Part shown: one piece after another, positions 1 through 8,945 of the stretch | Position numbering within the stretch: the first letter of the stretch is position 1 | Layout of the letters: the number at the start of each line of letters is the position of its first letter | Assembly (NCBI GenBank): GCA_965203255.1 | Contig: OZ241882.1 | Coordinates: forward strand, 1,364,001-1,428,000 | Reading direction: 5' to 3' | DNA: 64,000 bases | Source of the DNA: JAPOUP01 sp965203255 | GTDB lineage: Bacteria; Pseudomonadota; Alphaproteobacteria; Rhodobacterales; Rhodobacteraceae | Program-made: the position numbers and the translations under genes | The notes under the pieces: generated by a model | What the model saw: the letters and a program-made list of their open reading frames with translations, nothing else | Database searches by the model: none | Told to the model about the DNA's origin: nothing

Positions 1-243
1 AGCGCCAGTGGCTGCGCTGACACTCGCGGCCACGACGCACCGTCGGCGACCCTGCGGCCCAGCCTATCTCTGGCTGGTCTATCATCGACATCGTCGATTT
101 GTTTTCGGGACGCGGCCCCCGTCCGGTTCAGTTGCCGGAACCGGTTAGCGAAACAACGGCGTCAGATTTGTCGGACTGCATTGATTCGACATTTTTTTCG
201 GATCCGGGCGTCAGGACATGGCCCGTCCTACCAGAATGCGCGT

Positions 244-1095
244 TCAGCCCGTTTCTGAGCCGCCCTCGCCGTCGCCTTCGGAAGCCGGCCTGTCCAGCAT
301 CGCGCTGGAAATCTGCGGCGACGTGGGCCATGCGCCCTTCTGTGCGCCGACATGGATACTGAATCCGTCCGGACTCACTTGGCTGAAATCGGGCGCACAG
401 GGACAACCCTCCCGATTGATCACCACGCCGAACCCAAAGCGTGACGGAACCGCGTCGATCCATGCCTGTGCATGGTCGCATGAGGTGCGCAGCCAAGTAT
501 TGAAGCGGCCGGCGTCGATCGGTTCCATCAGCGTTTCCCGGTCAATAGCCTCCTGGCGGAGCACCGCCCTTCTGCGAAGCGTGTGAATGATCATGTCCGG
601 ACTCAGGCCCGGACTTTTCTCCGCCGCCGCCCAGGCGACAGCACCCAGCGGCAGGATGCGAATCGCAACCGTGTTCAGATCCAGGAGGTCCCGCGTCTCG
701 TGCCTGTCGACGGCCGCGGCAATCTTGTTCGCCGCCTGATCGACGGGATGCAGTCGATAGCCGAAAAGGTCGTCCCGTTCGGTCGGAAAGAACCGATAGT
801 CGCTGTCGACGCTCCAGTCCAGGCGGGTTTGGCGATCGTTCAAGCCGACCATGGCGGACCGGAATGTCTCACCCCGTCTTTTCCAGTCGATGGTGAATCC
901 CGCCCGCACGAGCGCCGCCCTGTCCATTTCGATGACGCGGTCCAGTTCCTGTCTTCGGTCCGAAAAAAGGTCAATGTCTTCGGACAGGCGTCGGCCGCAG
1001 GTGTTCAGCACAGTTCCGCCGGCAACATAGTTTTCCGGATCCCTGTGGCCGGCTATGGTCTCAAGGATGCGTGTCTGGATATCCGTCAAGGGCAT
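244..1095 (-). CDS. AbiEii/AbiGii-type nucleotidyltransferase (toxin-like)
   Basis: The protein has the nucleotidyltransferase core GGTVLN...SEDIDLF about 25 to 45 residues in. This matches the hG[G/S]...[D/E]h[D/E] signature of the AbiEii/AbiGii (DUF1814-like) family. Members act as toxins of type IV toxin-antitoxin and abortive-infection pairs, moving a nucleotide onto a cellular target. I chose the ATG at 1095 because GAGGAG lies just upstream (GAGGAGATGTGCG-ATG); the open frame continues to 1260 but that part reads like noise. The gene overlaps the end of a 76-aa gene on the same strand, so the two form a translationally coupled pair. About 283 aa. The partner is not a recognisable AbiEi antitoxin, so calling this a working toxin is inference. 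Confidence 0.75.
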   Translation of the reverse strand: MPLTDIQTRILETIAGHRDPENYVAGGTVLNTCGRRLSEDIDLFSDRRQELDRVIEMDRAALVRAGFTIDWKRRGETFRSAMVGLNDRQTRLDWSVDSDYRFFPTERDDLFGYRLHPVDQAANKIAAAVDRHETRDLLDLNTVAIRILPLGAVAWAAAEKSPGLSPDMIIHTLRRRAVLRQEAIDRETLMEPIDAGRFNTWLRTSCDHAQAWIDAVPSRFGFGVVINREGCPCAPDFSQVSPDGFSIHVGAQKGAWPTSPQISSAMLDRPASEGDGEGGSETG

Positions 1096-1291
1096 CGCAC
1101 ATCTCCTCGATCCGGCGCGCGAAGACATATTCCTCTTTCCAGCCATGCAGGCGTAGGCTGCGGGCGACGGCGCGCAGGCTGTCTGGGCCTGGCGCTGCGA
1201 CTGGCCGCATGTGCCAGAGACACTGTGGTCCGAAACGGCGGAATGCCTCTCTGTAAGCAATCATGGCGGCTTGCCGCATGTCCTGGTCCAT
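1061..1291 (-). CDS. small partner protein of the AbiEii-like gene
   Basis: A 76-aa protein encoded directly upstream of the AbiEii-like gene and overlapping its first 35 bases. The start ATG at 1291 is preceded by AAGGGAG at good spacing. The sequence is charged and probably helical, with a W-H-M and a W-K-E-E-Y segment. I recognise no DNA-binding helix-turn-helix of the AbiEi type. The tight coupling suggests it belongs to the toxin-like gene, possibly as an antitoxin or regulator, but function is inferred from position only. Confidence 0.55.
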   Translation of the reverse strand: MDQDMRQAAMIAYREAFRRFGPQCLWHMRPVAAPGPDSLRAVARSLRLHGWKEEYVFARRIEEMCDALDGYPDTHP

Positions 1292-1504
1292 GGAGTTCTC
1301 CCTTCTTCATGATGCCCGCCAAGCGGAACCCGTTCGCATGAAGCACGGAACCGCGGCGAACATGGCATTGAAACGCGGCGCCGGTCAAGGCGGTGCCGGA
1401 GGATGCATGTAAACACAGCGGAAACAATAGGAACCTATGCAGCAGGATATGGCGCACCGCAGTGGAAGATATGACGGCCGGATCATATTCTTCGTTGCAT
1501 GGAA

Positions 1505-2097
1505 TCAATGGGTTGAAAATCCAAGGTGGAAAATATGCCTGTCGCGACAACTGTTCGAAGCAAGAAGTCTGCGCACACCCATATCTTCGGAGCTAAACCA
1601 AAATACGTCATTCTCACGATCCTGAAACCACTCCACGCCGAATATCTGCCGCTGCTTGCGACCGGACGCTTGATCAGTTTTGCATATCGAACTGGATTCC
1701 GTGCTTTCCTTGAACTCTTCCGATGTGAGGTGCCCAAGGTAACCGTTCTCGGCGACCATTCCAAGGCCACTATCGGACTCCACGACCCGCAACTCGAAGC
1801 GCAGTTCCTCATCGCCCACCGTGAACTCAGCCGCCAGTTCGAAGCCAAGCGACCTAGCCGGGCACCCCCACACGAGATCCCGGAAACTCTGTGTGCGTTT
1901 GCTCACCGCCTGTTCCAGTCCCAGTTTCATTCAATCGGACAGAGACGCGATCATATCCAGCAGCGTACTCTTCCCGCTGACGCTTCGGCCGACGAGGACT
2001 TAGAAGTTCCCGTCAAACCTAAGGTCGACGTGCCTGAGGCTGCGGTAGCCGCGACCTTGAATCGCTTTGAGCATTGCAGGGGGAGCTTCGTCAGCCA
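1505..2097 (-). pseudogene. AAA-family ATPase N-terminal remnant with in-frame stops
   Basis: Read on the minus strand from about 2097, one frame gives MLKAIQGRGYRSLRHVDL, then a Walker A (GRSVSGKST, ending in LLDMIA). This is the typical N-terminus of OLD/RecF-like AAA ATPases (AAA_15/AAA_21). The frame is cut by TAA at 2000-2002 and TGA at 1931-1933. It continues as a 141-residue stretch rich in beta-strand-like pairs (FELRVVE) and stops at 1505, long before the ABC signature and Walker B expected in a full protein of 350 aa or more. It is therefore a truncated remnant with two nonsense mutations, next to the AbiEii-like pair in what looks like a degraded accessory region. Confidence 0.65.
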
Positions 2098-3179
2098 CCG
2101 ATCGACTCCGTCAGCAGGCATTGACCCCAATGATGTGCCCAGACCGGCGGCCCGCCCCGATGCCTCTCCTGTCTCTTCATCGCCCACTCCGCACAAGTAG
2201 TCATCTGAACCGCCCCCGTCGTGCTGCACCACAAATGGCAAGCGTTAGCCAATCGACCGCCACCATCGTACAAATCCAAAATCTCATACTAAATGCCGCC
2301 CATGAAACCTCCAGTTGGAATTCTCGGACCTCAGCAGTGCCCGCCGACGGATACGCTGGCCTGCTGAAGGCCGGTTCGGTCGCACAGCGTGGGCCGGGAG
2401 TTCCGGATGCGCACGGCTGATGACCGAGCGGCTGTCCGATTCTGAAAACCTCGACGAGGGGCGGGACTGGAGGCGGGCTGGCTCCGTGTGGCTACGGACC
2501 GGCATGTATCGGATCGAAGCAATCCTCCTCACCCAGCTCTCCTGCGATGGACCAGTGGAATGTTCTCCAGTCCGGAACCTTGAACGTCCTGACCGATTCC
2601 CGCACCCCGTTCTATGGATGGAGGCTGCGTTGCCGGATGTCACCGTCACGCCACGCGAGGAAACCGTTCCGGACCGCATTGGAAGCATCCCCGCATTCGA
2701 CGGCGGGCCGGACCAGGCGACCCGACCACAGGTCATCTGCCGTCGGTCAGATTGCTTCCTTTCCGCGGGTACACTCTCCAGACCATGGCAACCCCCTCTC
2801 TATTTGAGGTCCGTCGGGGAAACACTACATCCAGCTGAGGCCTTCTACCTCGTTTGATCGACCTTTATGGAGCGCGGCGATTCGGTCGGTGACACTGGGC
2901 TGCGCTTCAACTCAAGGGGCTCGGTAACCGACCTCACCGCAATGCCGCCGGAGAGACTAAGGGACTGTCGGAGGACGACCATCAGGTTATCGGCGACCGC
3001 TTCCAGAGCCAGATCACGGCATGCGAAGACCCGCACGTGGTCAACCGCTTACCTTATGTCACCGTTAAGCTCCCCAGGACCAACAGGTGTTTCTGCCAAT
3101 ACCGTTTGGATTTGCGATTGACATCGTCGGCTACCCGGTGCTTCCGGAATTCGCATATAGAGAAAATCAAGAGACGTTG
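2098..3179. other. gene-poor stretch, no recognisable gene
   Basis: Several short open frames exist on both strands here, but none has a convincing ribosome-binding site, domain or protein-like composition. The stretch lies between the broken AAA ATPase and the left end of an IS, so it is probably decayed accessory DNA. I could not identify its origin. Confidence 0.4.
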
Positions 3180-4679
3180 GAGCCTCTTGCACAATTATTG
3201 CGGTTCGGGCTTGCGCTGCAAGCCTTTCGGTTCCGCCAGGGTCGTGACACCGGATCCGGTGGGTGCCCGGGGCGTCTGCACGGCCCGAGGTGTGGCGGAA
3301 TGCCGCAGATGGTGGCCCGTCGGGCGCCGTCCGCGCATGGCTGTCCGCGCCGTCCCCTCCGGGGCGGCGTCCGGTGCTGCCGCGGCTGGCGGTGTCAGAT
3401 GGTGAGCCGCATCAGCTGCTCCACGGTCAGGGCCAGCACACCGAAGAACAGGTGGCAGGCCACCTTGGCGTGCCCACGGACGCGGACGTGCCGGGCGCCG
3501 TACGGGTCCTTCAGGGCGGAGTTCACGCGCCCGCCGCTGGAGCGCTGCCGGTAGCGGACGCGGTCGTGGCGTATGTGGCCCGCTTTCCGCTGCGCCAGAG
3601 CCTCCCTGGCGAGGCGCTCCTTCAGCGCCGCGTCGCGGCGGGGGTTGGTGTCGGTGACCGCCACGCGCCCCGTCAGGCAGGCGTGGAACCCGATCTCCAG
3701 GGAACCGTGGCCGCGTCCATGAGCTCGTGGCAGTGGTCCACCCGCATCGCCGTCATTTTCGACAGCGGGATGGCGGCCTGGCTGTCGTGCAGCGACGCCG
3801 AGGTCAGGATGCAGCTGACGGGGACGTCCCCATCAGCCGCGTCGATATGGAGCCTGTACCCCCTCCAGCTCTCTTTGTACCCCTTCGCGTTGCGCTTCGT
3901 GCCGGTGTCGCAGGCCTTCGGCAGCCCGTCGGCCATCTCCGCCGCCGTCATCCCGTCCCGCAGCTGCCGCTCCAGCCGGGTCCGCTCCTTCGGCCTCTCC
4001 TCCCCCTTTTTCGGGCGTCCGCGCTTTCGCTTCGGCCTCTCCTCCGGCTCCGGCTTCGGCTTCGGCGCCGGCCTCTCCCGTCCCACGATCGCCGTCGAGT
4101 CCCGGGAGATGTGCCCGACGACCGAGCCGGCGTACGCGGCGCGGACCAGCGCCCCGTGCATCCGCTCGGGCAGCCGGGTCTCCGCGAACCAGGCGAAGGC
4201 GCGGGAGAACGTCGATTCACTGGGCACCTCCGACACGCGGGACCAGCCGACCGGCCTGCGCAGCGTCGGGTGGTGGCGCAGCCTGTCGACCGTCACCACC
4301 GTGGCCGGCATGTCCCACACCGCCTTGGCGACGAAGGCCCGAGCCAGCGCCCTGCGGTCGGCGGCAGGGTTGCCGACGCCCCCGTGGATGCAGTGCACGT
4401 GCCTCTCCACCTCCACCAGGTCCATGACGGCGATGAATTTGCCGTGCCTCACGCCCAGCGGGCCGACCTCCCCGGCGAGGGCCGGCAGAAGTTCCCCTTG
4501 AAACCGCTGCCAGGCATCTGATATGGACGAACGTAGGGACATGGAGCCGTCTCCCTGCATGTTGTGGCTTTCACACCTGCTTCATACCAGAGGGATGGCT
4601 CCATATCCATACCAGCCATCAGAAAAAAGCGCCTGTTTCCGAAAAAAACCGCTTGATCGGGGAGTTCTGCAAGAGGCTC
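3180..4679 (-). mobile_element. 1.5-kb insertion sequence with 12-bp inverted repeats and 4-bp target duplication
   Basis: The left end reads GAGCCTCTTGCA from 3180 and the right end reads TGCAAGAGGCTC up to 4679, a perfect 12-bp terminal inverted repeat. GTTG flanks both sides (3176-3179 and 4680-4683) and fits a 4-bp target duplication. The element is 1,500 bp, distinctly more GC-rich than its flanks, and holds one transposase gene on the minus strand, now frameshifted. The ends and size suit the IS5/IS4 superfamily. Exact family assignment would need a database comparison. Confidence 0.8.
3395..4542 (-). pseudogene. DDE transposase, frameshifted
   Basis: Two adjacent frames make one transposase. 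The first (4542 to about 3700) carries a helical N-terminal part, RDSTAIVG with the first catalytic Asp, and a basic KRKRGRPKKGE linker. It ends HELMDAA and then runs into wrong-frame sequence. The next frame resumes with GSLEIGFHACLTGRVAVTDTN and ends in the LKDPYGARHVRVRGHAKV block typical of IS transposase C-termini. One base appears lost between about 3700 and 3725. Where related enzymes have a catalytic Glu before RVN (TVERVN-like), this copy has SSGGRVN, so the acidic residue seems missing too. GGGAG upstream supports ATG 4542 rather than 4560. The element is probably unable to move itself. Confidence 0.75.
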
Positions 4680-5141
4680 GTTGAAGCGGCATTTCGCAAC
4701 GCTTGGTCTGCCAGACAACTCCTATCGGAACGGACGCACCTTAAGCCTGAAGTGGCCTGCTGCGCCCCGCAAAGTCAAACTCCGTAGTCCTGACACTGCC
4801 CGGGCTCTCGGACCGCAGAAATGACACACCGGAAACGGTCAAAATTCCATTAGGCCAGAACGTGTTTCTGACCCACGGAACACCCCAAGTCCACTCCAGT
4901 TAAGGACACAACTCCGCAAAGGTCGAAACCAGGCGACGCCGAGATGGCAAAGTCGCATCTGTCCTGATTTCAGATTGAACATATAGGGCTCTATGCGACC
5001 TCCAATCACTCTTGCAGATCCAGAACTTACTCCCAACGTCGTGACCGAATTGACTTTGAGAGTCATAACCCGAACTATGGCGGAATGAGCGTAGAGCATT
5101 TCACCACGGACAAACCGCTACCGGAACGCCAAGGAGATCCG
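4680..5141. other. intergenic stretch upstream of the ureide operon
   Basis: No protein-like open frame is present. The stretch separates the IS from the allantoinase gene and presumably contains the operon promoter, but I see no clear -35/-10 pair or operator palindrome. Confidence 0.35.
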
Positions 5142-6554
5142 ATGATTCGCTATCCGCGTGACCTGATCGGCTACGGGCCATCAACACCCAACCCAAATTG
5201 GCCAGGCAGTGCCAAGATCGCAGTGCAGTTTGTCATCAACTACGAGGAAGGCGGCGAAAACTGCATCCTACATGGAGATGAAGGATCCGAAGCGTTCCTG
5301 TCAGAAATTGTCGGCAGTGCACCATGGGAAGGGCAACGCCATTGGAACATGGAATCCATCTACGAATACGGTGCACGTGCCGGATTCTGGCGTCTTCACC
5401 GGCTTTTCACCGATGCCTGCATTCCAGTCACGGTCTATGGCGTCGCTACCGCACTCGCTCGCAGTCCCGAACAGGTCAAGGCCATGAAATCAGCAGGCTG
5501 GGAAATCGCCAGCCACGGGCTGAAGTGGATCGAGTACCGTGAGTTTCCCGAACAGGAAGAGGCGCAACATATCGCAGACGCGATCCGACTTCACACCGAG
5601 GTCACCGGGGAACGCCCACGAGGATGGTACACTGGCCGTTGTTCGATGAATACCGTTCGACTTGTGGCCAAAGAGGGCATGGACTACATCTCGGATTCGT
5701 ATGCGGATGACCTTCCTTACTGGTTTCACGTTGACGGTCACGACCAACTCATCGTGCCCTATACACTCGACTGCAACGATATGCGATTCGCTACAGCACA
5801 AGGCTTTAACGCAGGTGACCAGTTCGAGTGTTATCTGAAGGACAGCTTTGACGCACTCTACGCCGAAGGGCACTCCGGCAACCCCAGAATGCTCTCGGTC
5901 GGATTGCACTGCAGGCTAGTCGGCCGTCCTGGTAGGATACAGGCGCTGAAACGGTTCATTAAGTACGCCACTAGCCATGAGGATGTCTGGACCCCGCGCC
6001 GCATAGAGATAGCTGAGCATTGGGAAAGGACTCACCCTCCAATGCGACGCACCCGCCCAAGCGAACTGGACCGCGAGCGATTCACTGCCTCCTTTGGCGG
6101 CGTTTTCGAACAATCCTCCTGGATTGCCGAGCGTGCTTTCGACCTCGAACTCGGCCCCTGCCATGACACTGCCGCGGGCTTGCACAATGCACTCTGCAGA
6201 ATCTTTCGAGGCGCGAGCGATGACGAGCGCCTCGCAGTATTGAGGGCCCACCCGGACCTCGCCGGCAAGCTCGCAGCTGCGAAACGGTTAACGGACGAGA
6301 GTTCCAGGGAGCAAGCTGGCGCCAGACTTGACGCGTTGACTGGCCGCGAAAGGGAGGAGTTCACAAGACTCAACGCCGCATACACCAAAAAACACGGATT
6401 TCCCTTCATCATCGCCGCAAGAGACCACAGTAAAGCGCAGATTCTGGAGAGATTTGCGGCACGCACCAACAATGGAACTGAATCCGAATTCCAGGAAGCG
6501 TGCCGACAAGTGGAACGTATCGCCGAACTTCGGCTGCAGGACCTCCTCCCATGA
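5142..6554 (+). CDS. puuE-uraD: bifunctional allantoinase / OHCU decarboxylase
   Basis: A fusion of about 470 aa. Residues 1-300 form a polysaccharide-deacetylase-fold allantoinase (PuuE), which opens the hydantoin ring of allantoin to allantoate. It has the family N-terminus YPRDLIGYG and the NYEEGGE, SHGLKWIEY and WYTGRCS blocks. Residues 305-470 form a 2-oxo-4-hydroxy-4-carboxy-5-ureidoimidazoline decarboxylase (UraD), with RAHPDLA near residue 368 and KHGFPFI further on; this step makes S-allantoin in urate breakdown. ATG 5142 is preceded by AAGGAG at five bases; an in-frame ATG at 5085 lacks a good site. The stop overlaps the next start (ATGA), so this is the first gene of a coupled three-gene ureide operon. 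Both halves look intact. Confidence 0.93.
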   Translation: MIRYPRDLIGYGPSTPNPNWPGSAKIAVQFVINYEEGGENCILHGDEGSEAFLSEIVGSAPWEGQRHWNMESIYEYGARAGFWRLHRLFTDACIPVTVYGVATALARSPEQVKAMKSAGWEIASHGLKWIEYREFPEQEEAQHIADAIRLHTEVTGERPRGWYTGRCSMNTVRLVAKEGMDYISDSYADDLPYWFHVDGHDQLIVPYTLDCNDMRFATAQGFNAGDQFECYLKDSFDALYAEGHSGNPRMLSVGLHCRLVGRPGRIQALKRFIKYATSHEDVWTPRRIEIAEHWERTHPPMRRTRPSELDRERFTASFGGVFEQSSWIAERAFDLELGPCHDTAAGLHNALCRIFRGASDDERLAVLRAHPDLAGKLAAAKRLTDESSREQAGARLDALTGREREEFTRLNAAYTKKHGFPFIIAARDHSKAQILERFAARTNNGTESEFQEACRQVERIAELRLQDLLP

Positions 6555-7369
6555 CATATGCCTTTCCTCCCGGCGGCCTTCCAGATCAGGCATGCGATCC
6601 CGAAGGCACGGCGATCTTTACTGAAGCCTACGCAGTCCTTCCTGCGGTGACACAACGGGACATTGTCACAAGCGTCCTTCCAGATTGGAAAGGCACGCGC
6701 ACCTGGGTGCTCGCCCGACCATTGACAGGCTTTGCCGAGACCTTTGCGCAATACGCCGTGGAAGTCGCACCAGGCGGCGGCAGCGACAACCCGGAGCCCG
6801 AGACCAACGCCGAAGCGGTGCTGTTCGTTGCGCGAGGTCGAGCTCGGGTCCAGATCAGCGGCAAGGTGCATGAACTGGAGAGCGGAGGATACGCCTACAT
6901 CCCTCCGGCCTCTGGCTGGAAGATGGACAATCCCGGCCCCGACGACCTGCAGTTTCACTGGATCCGCAAGCTGTACCGACCAGTCGAGAACATCGCGACC
7001 CCAGGACCTTTCGTGACATCTGATCAGGAAGTTCTCCCCGCCCATATGCCCGGAACGGAGAAATGGTCAACCACGCGTTTCGTAGACCCGGAAGACATCG
7101 CACACGATATGCATGTCAACATAGTCACCCTCCTACCTGGAGGACGCATCCCATTCGCAGAGACACATGTCATGGAGCATGGCCTATATGTACTTCAGGG
7201 AACGGCGCGATATCTTCTTAACCGCGATTGGGTTGAGGTCGGGCCAGGCGACTTCATGTGGCTGAGGGCATTCTGCCCGCAAGCCTGCGTCGCCACCGGA
7301 AACGAGCCATTCCGGTATCTACTCTATAAGGACGTCAACCGCCACCCGGCGCTGACGCTGGTAGCTTGA
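6551..7369 (+). CDS. uglA: (S)-ureidoglycine aminohydrolase, bicupin
   Basis: A 272-aa double-cupin protein of the AllE/YlbA/UGHY family. It removes ammonia from S-ureidoglycine to give S-ureidoglycolate, after allantoate is hydrolysed. The first cupin spans roughly residues 50-125 (AEAVLFVARG...GYAYIPP). The second, metal-binding cupin spans about 180-260 (ETHVMEHGLYVLQG, then GPGDFMWL), with the His/Glu ligands visible. The start overlaps the upstream stop in ATGA and the stop overlaps the TTG start of the next gene, so translation of the three ureide genes is coupled. No truncation is visible. Confidence 0.9.
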   Translation: MTYAFPPGGLPDQACDPEGTAIFTEAYAVLPAVTQRDIVTSVLPDWKGTRTWVLARPLTGFAETFAQYAVEVAPGGGSDNPEPETNAEAVLFVARGRARVQISGKVHELESGGYAYIPPASGWKMDNPGPDDLQFHWIRKLYRPVENIATPGPFVTSDQEVLPAHMPGTEKWSTTRFVDPEDIAHDMHVNIVTLLPGGRIPFAETHVMEHGLYVLQGTARYLLNRDWVEVGPGDFMWLRAFCPQACVATGNEPFRYLLYKDVNRHPALTLVA

Positions 7370-7845
7370 AGTTGCGGGCGGAACCGCTGACCGCCGAGGC
7401 ATTCGCACCTTTCGGTGATGTGTTGGACACGTCAGGCCAACCCGATCTGTTCATCAATCAAGGCAGATGTGGCAGATACCATGACAGGGCTCGGCTCGAC
7501 TTCGGTTCAGATGGCCGTGCCGGGATCAGTATCTTCCATTCCCAACCAACCCCTTTGCCTTATGCGCTGAAGCTTCTTGAGCGACATCCTGATGGGAGCC
7601 AGGCATTTCTTCCGCTCGACCGATACGGTTTCCTCGTAACGGTTGCAGCGGATGAAGATGGTCGTCCTGGGACTCCGCTCGCCTTTCTCACGGCTTCGGG
7701 GCAAGGTATCAATTTTCACAGAGGAACATGGCACGGCGTCCTGACCCCGCTGCAGGGAAACGGACTGTTCGCAGTCGTCGACAGAATTGGCGGAACGCGG
7801 AATCTGGAAGAGTATAGGCTTGAGACAACAATTATGGTGTATTGA
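7366..7845 (+). CDS. allA: ureidoglycolate lyase
   Basis: A 159-aa protein of the AllA family. It splits ureidoglycolate into glyoxylate and urea, the last step of the ureide route. Family features are the N-terminal EAFAPFGDV, the central HPDGSQAFLPL and the C-terminal NFHRGTWHGVLTPL. The start is TTG at 7366, overlapping the upstream stop by four bases. TTG is accepted because of this coupling and because the family N-terminus begins right there. It closes the operon; the next 430 bases hold no recognised gene. Confidence 0.92.
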   Translation: MKLRAEPLTAEAFAPFGDVLDTSGQPDLFINQGRCGRYHDRARLDFGSDGRAGISIFHSQPTPLPYALKLLERHPDGSQAFLPLDRYGFLVTVAADEDGRPGTPLAFLTASGQGINFHRGTWHGVLTPLQGNGLFAVVDRIGGTRNLEEYRLETTIMVY

Positions 7846-8276
7846 TGTACTGTAGTTTCGATCTAGAGATGGAGCACGTGATTCAGTTCCCTACCGTGCC
7901 TGCGCCGAACCTATCCAGCAGGGTGATTGGAGTCTTCAGGTCTCCCTATCGTCAATCGTGGTGATGGCGACCAACGTGGCTGGAACTTCGAATCTCAGAC
8001 TTGGTGACCTGAACAGGGCAGCAATTACGTATTTGATCCAGATATCGATTCCCATTCCTTTCCTCGCAACGCCATTGCATGTGAGGCGCTCGGTGTCGCC
8101 CGGCGCATCCCGATCAATCATTCAGGGACTTTCGCCTAACCTTCTGCGGAAACACAGTTTAACTTCGAATTCCCGCTCTCGTTTCGCACGCGGCAATGCG
8201 AGTACTTTAACCTTACGTCGTTGCCTGGGATCGGGGTCGCACTACGATCCACGTTTCTCTGGAGAAGCGAGGCGAG
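7846..8276. other. intergenic stretch, no recognisable gene
   Basis: One open frame (7958-8311, plus) has no similarity I recognise and runs into the kinase gene in another frame. I see no clear terminator for the ureide operon and no promoter I can support. Confidence 0.35.
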
Positions 8277-8915
8277 TTGTCTGGGCGAAATTGGACTGTG
8301 AAATTGATTGATTTCGACACATTGGCTTCCCTGGCATCCGAGTTGAAGCCAAGGAAGCGGCGAACGCTGGTGGCGATTGTCGGACCTCCGGGTGCTGGCA
8401 AATCTACATTGGCCGAGGATCTCGTGCACGCTCTGGGCGAGACCGCCGCACTGGTACCTATGGATGGTTTTCATCTTGACAATCGCATTCTTGAACAGCG
8501 CGGATTGCTGTCTCGCAAGGGTGCACCGGAAACGTTCGACTCGGCGGGATTTCTCACAGCGGTGCGACGCCTTACGAAGGAGCACGAAGTCATCATTCCA
8601 TCGTTCGATCGTTCCCGGGATGTCGCAATCGCAGGCGCGGTGACCGTTGGGCCAGAAAAGTCCGTTGCTGTGGTGGAAGGGAATTACCTACTTCTGAAGA
8701 CCTTGCCCTGGCGCGAACTAAGAAGCTTCTGGGACTTCAGTGTTTTCCTGGATGTCCCGCTGGAAGAACTTCGGACTAGGCTTGTGCAGCGTTGGTTGGA
8801 TCACGGGCTTGATTTCGAAAGTGCGGTCTTGCGGGCAAAGGCGAACGATCTTCCGAACGCTAGACTTGTCAAAAGCCAAAGTGCTGTTGCAGACGCCTTG
8901 ATGCAAACGGCGTGA
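8277..8915 (+). CDS. P-loop nucleoside/sugar kinase-like protein (PRK/uridine-kinase type)
   Basis: A 212-aa P-loop protein with Walker A GPPGAGKST at residues 36-44, PMDGFHLDN (the substrate-binding block of uridine kinase, phosphoribulokinase and FrcK-like kinases) near 62-70, and VVEGNYLLL near 130. It probably phosphorylates a nucleoside, sugar or pantothenate-like hydroxyl compound; the substrate cannot be told. The start is uncertain between TTG 8277 and GTG 8298. It is convergent with the ABC permease gene, 30 bases apart, and stands alone on its strand. Confidence 0.75.
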   Translation: MSGRNWTVKLIDFDTLASLASELKPRKRRTLVAIVGPPGAGKSTLAEDLVHALGETAALVPMDGFHLDNRILEQRGLLSRKGAPETFDSAGFLTAVRRLTKEHEVIIPSFDRSRDVAIAGAVTVGPEKSVAVVEGNYLLLKTLPWRELRSFWDFSVFLDVPLEELRTRLVQRWLDHGLDFESAVLRAKANDLPNARLVKSQSAVADALMQTA

Positions 8916-8945
8916 GCGTTGTGCGCAATCCAATCCCGCTGTGCA

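Noticed and set aside
3237..3262. Other GGATCC occurrences (for example 3247, 17642, 36151, 37007) as regulon operators
   Set aside because: They lie inside genes or the IS and lack the flanking TTGG/CCAA arms of the palindrome.
6032..7045. 337-aa minus-strand frame over the ureide genes
   Set aside because: It is the antisense of the UraD domain and the bicupin gene, with no domain of its own.
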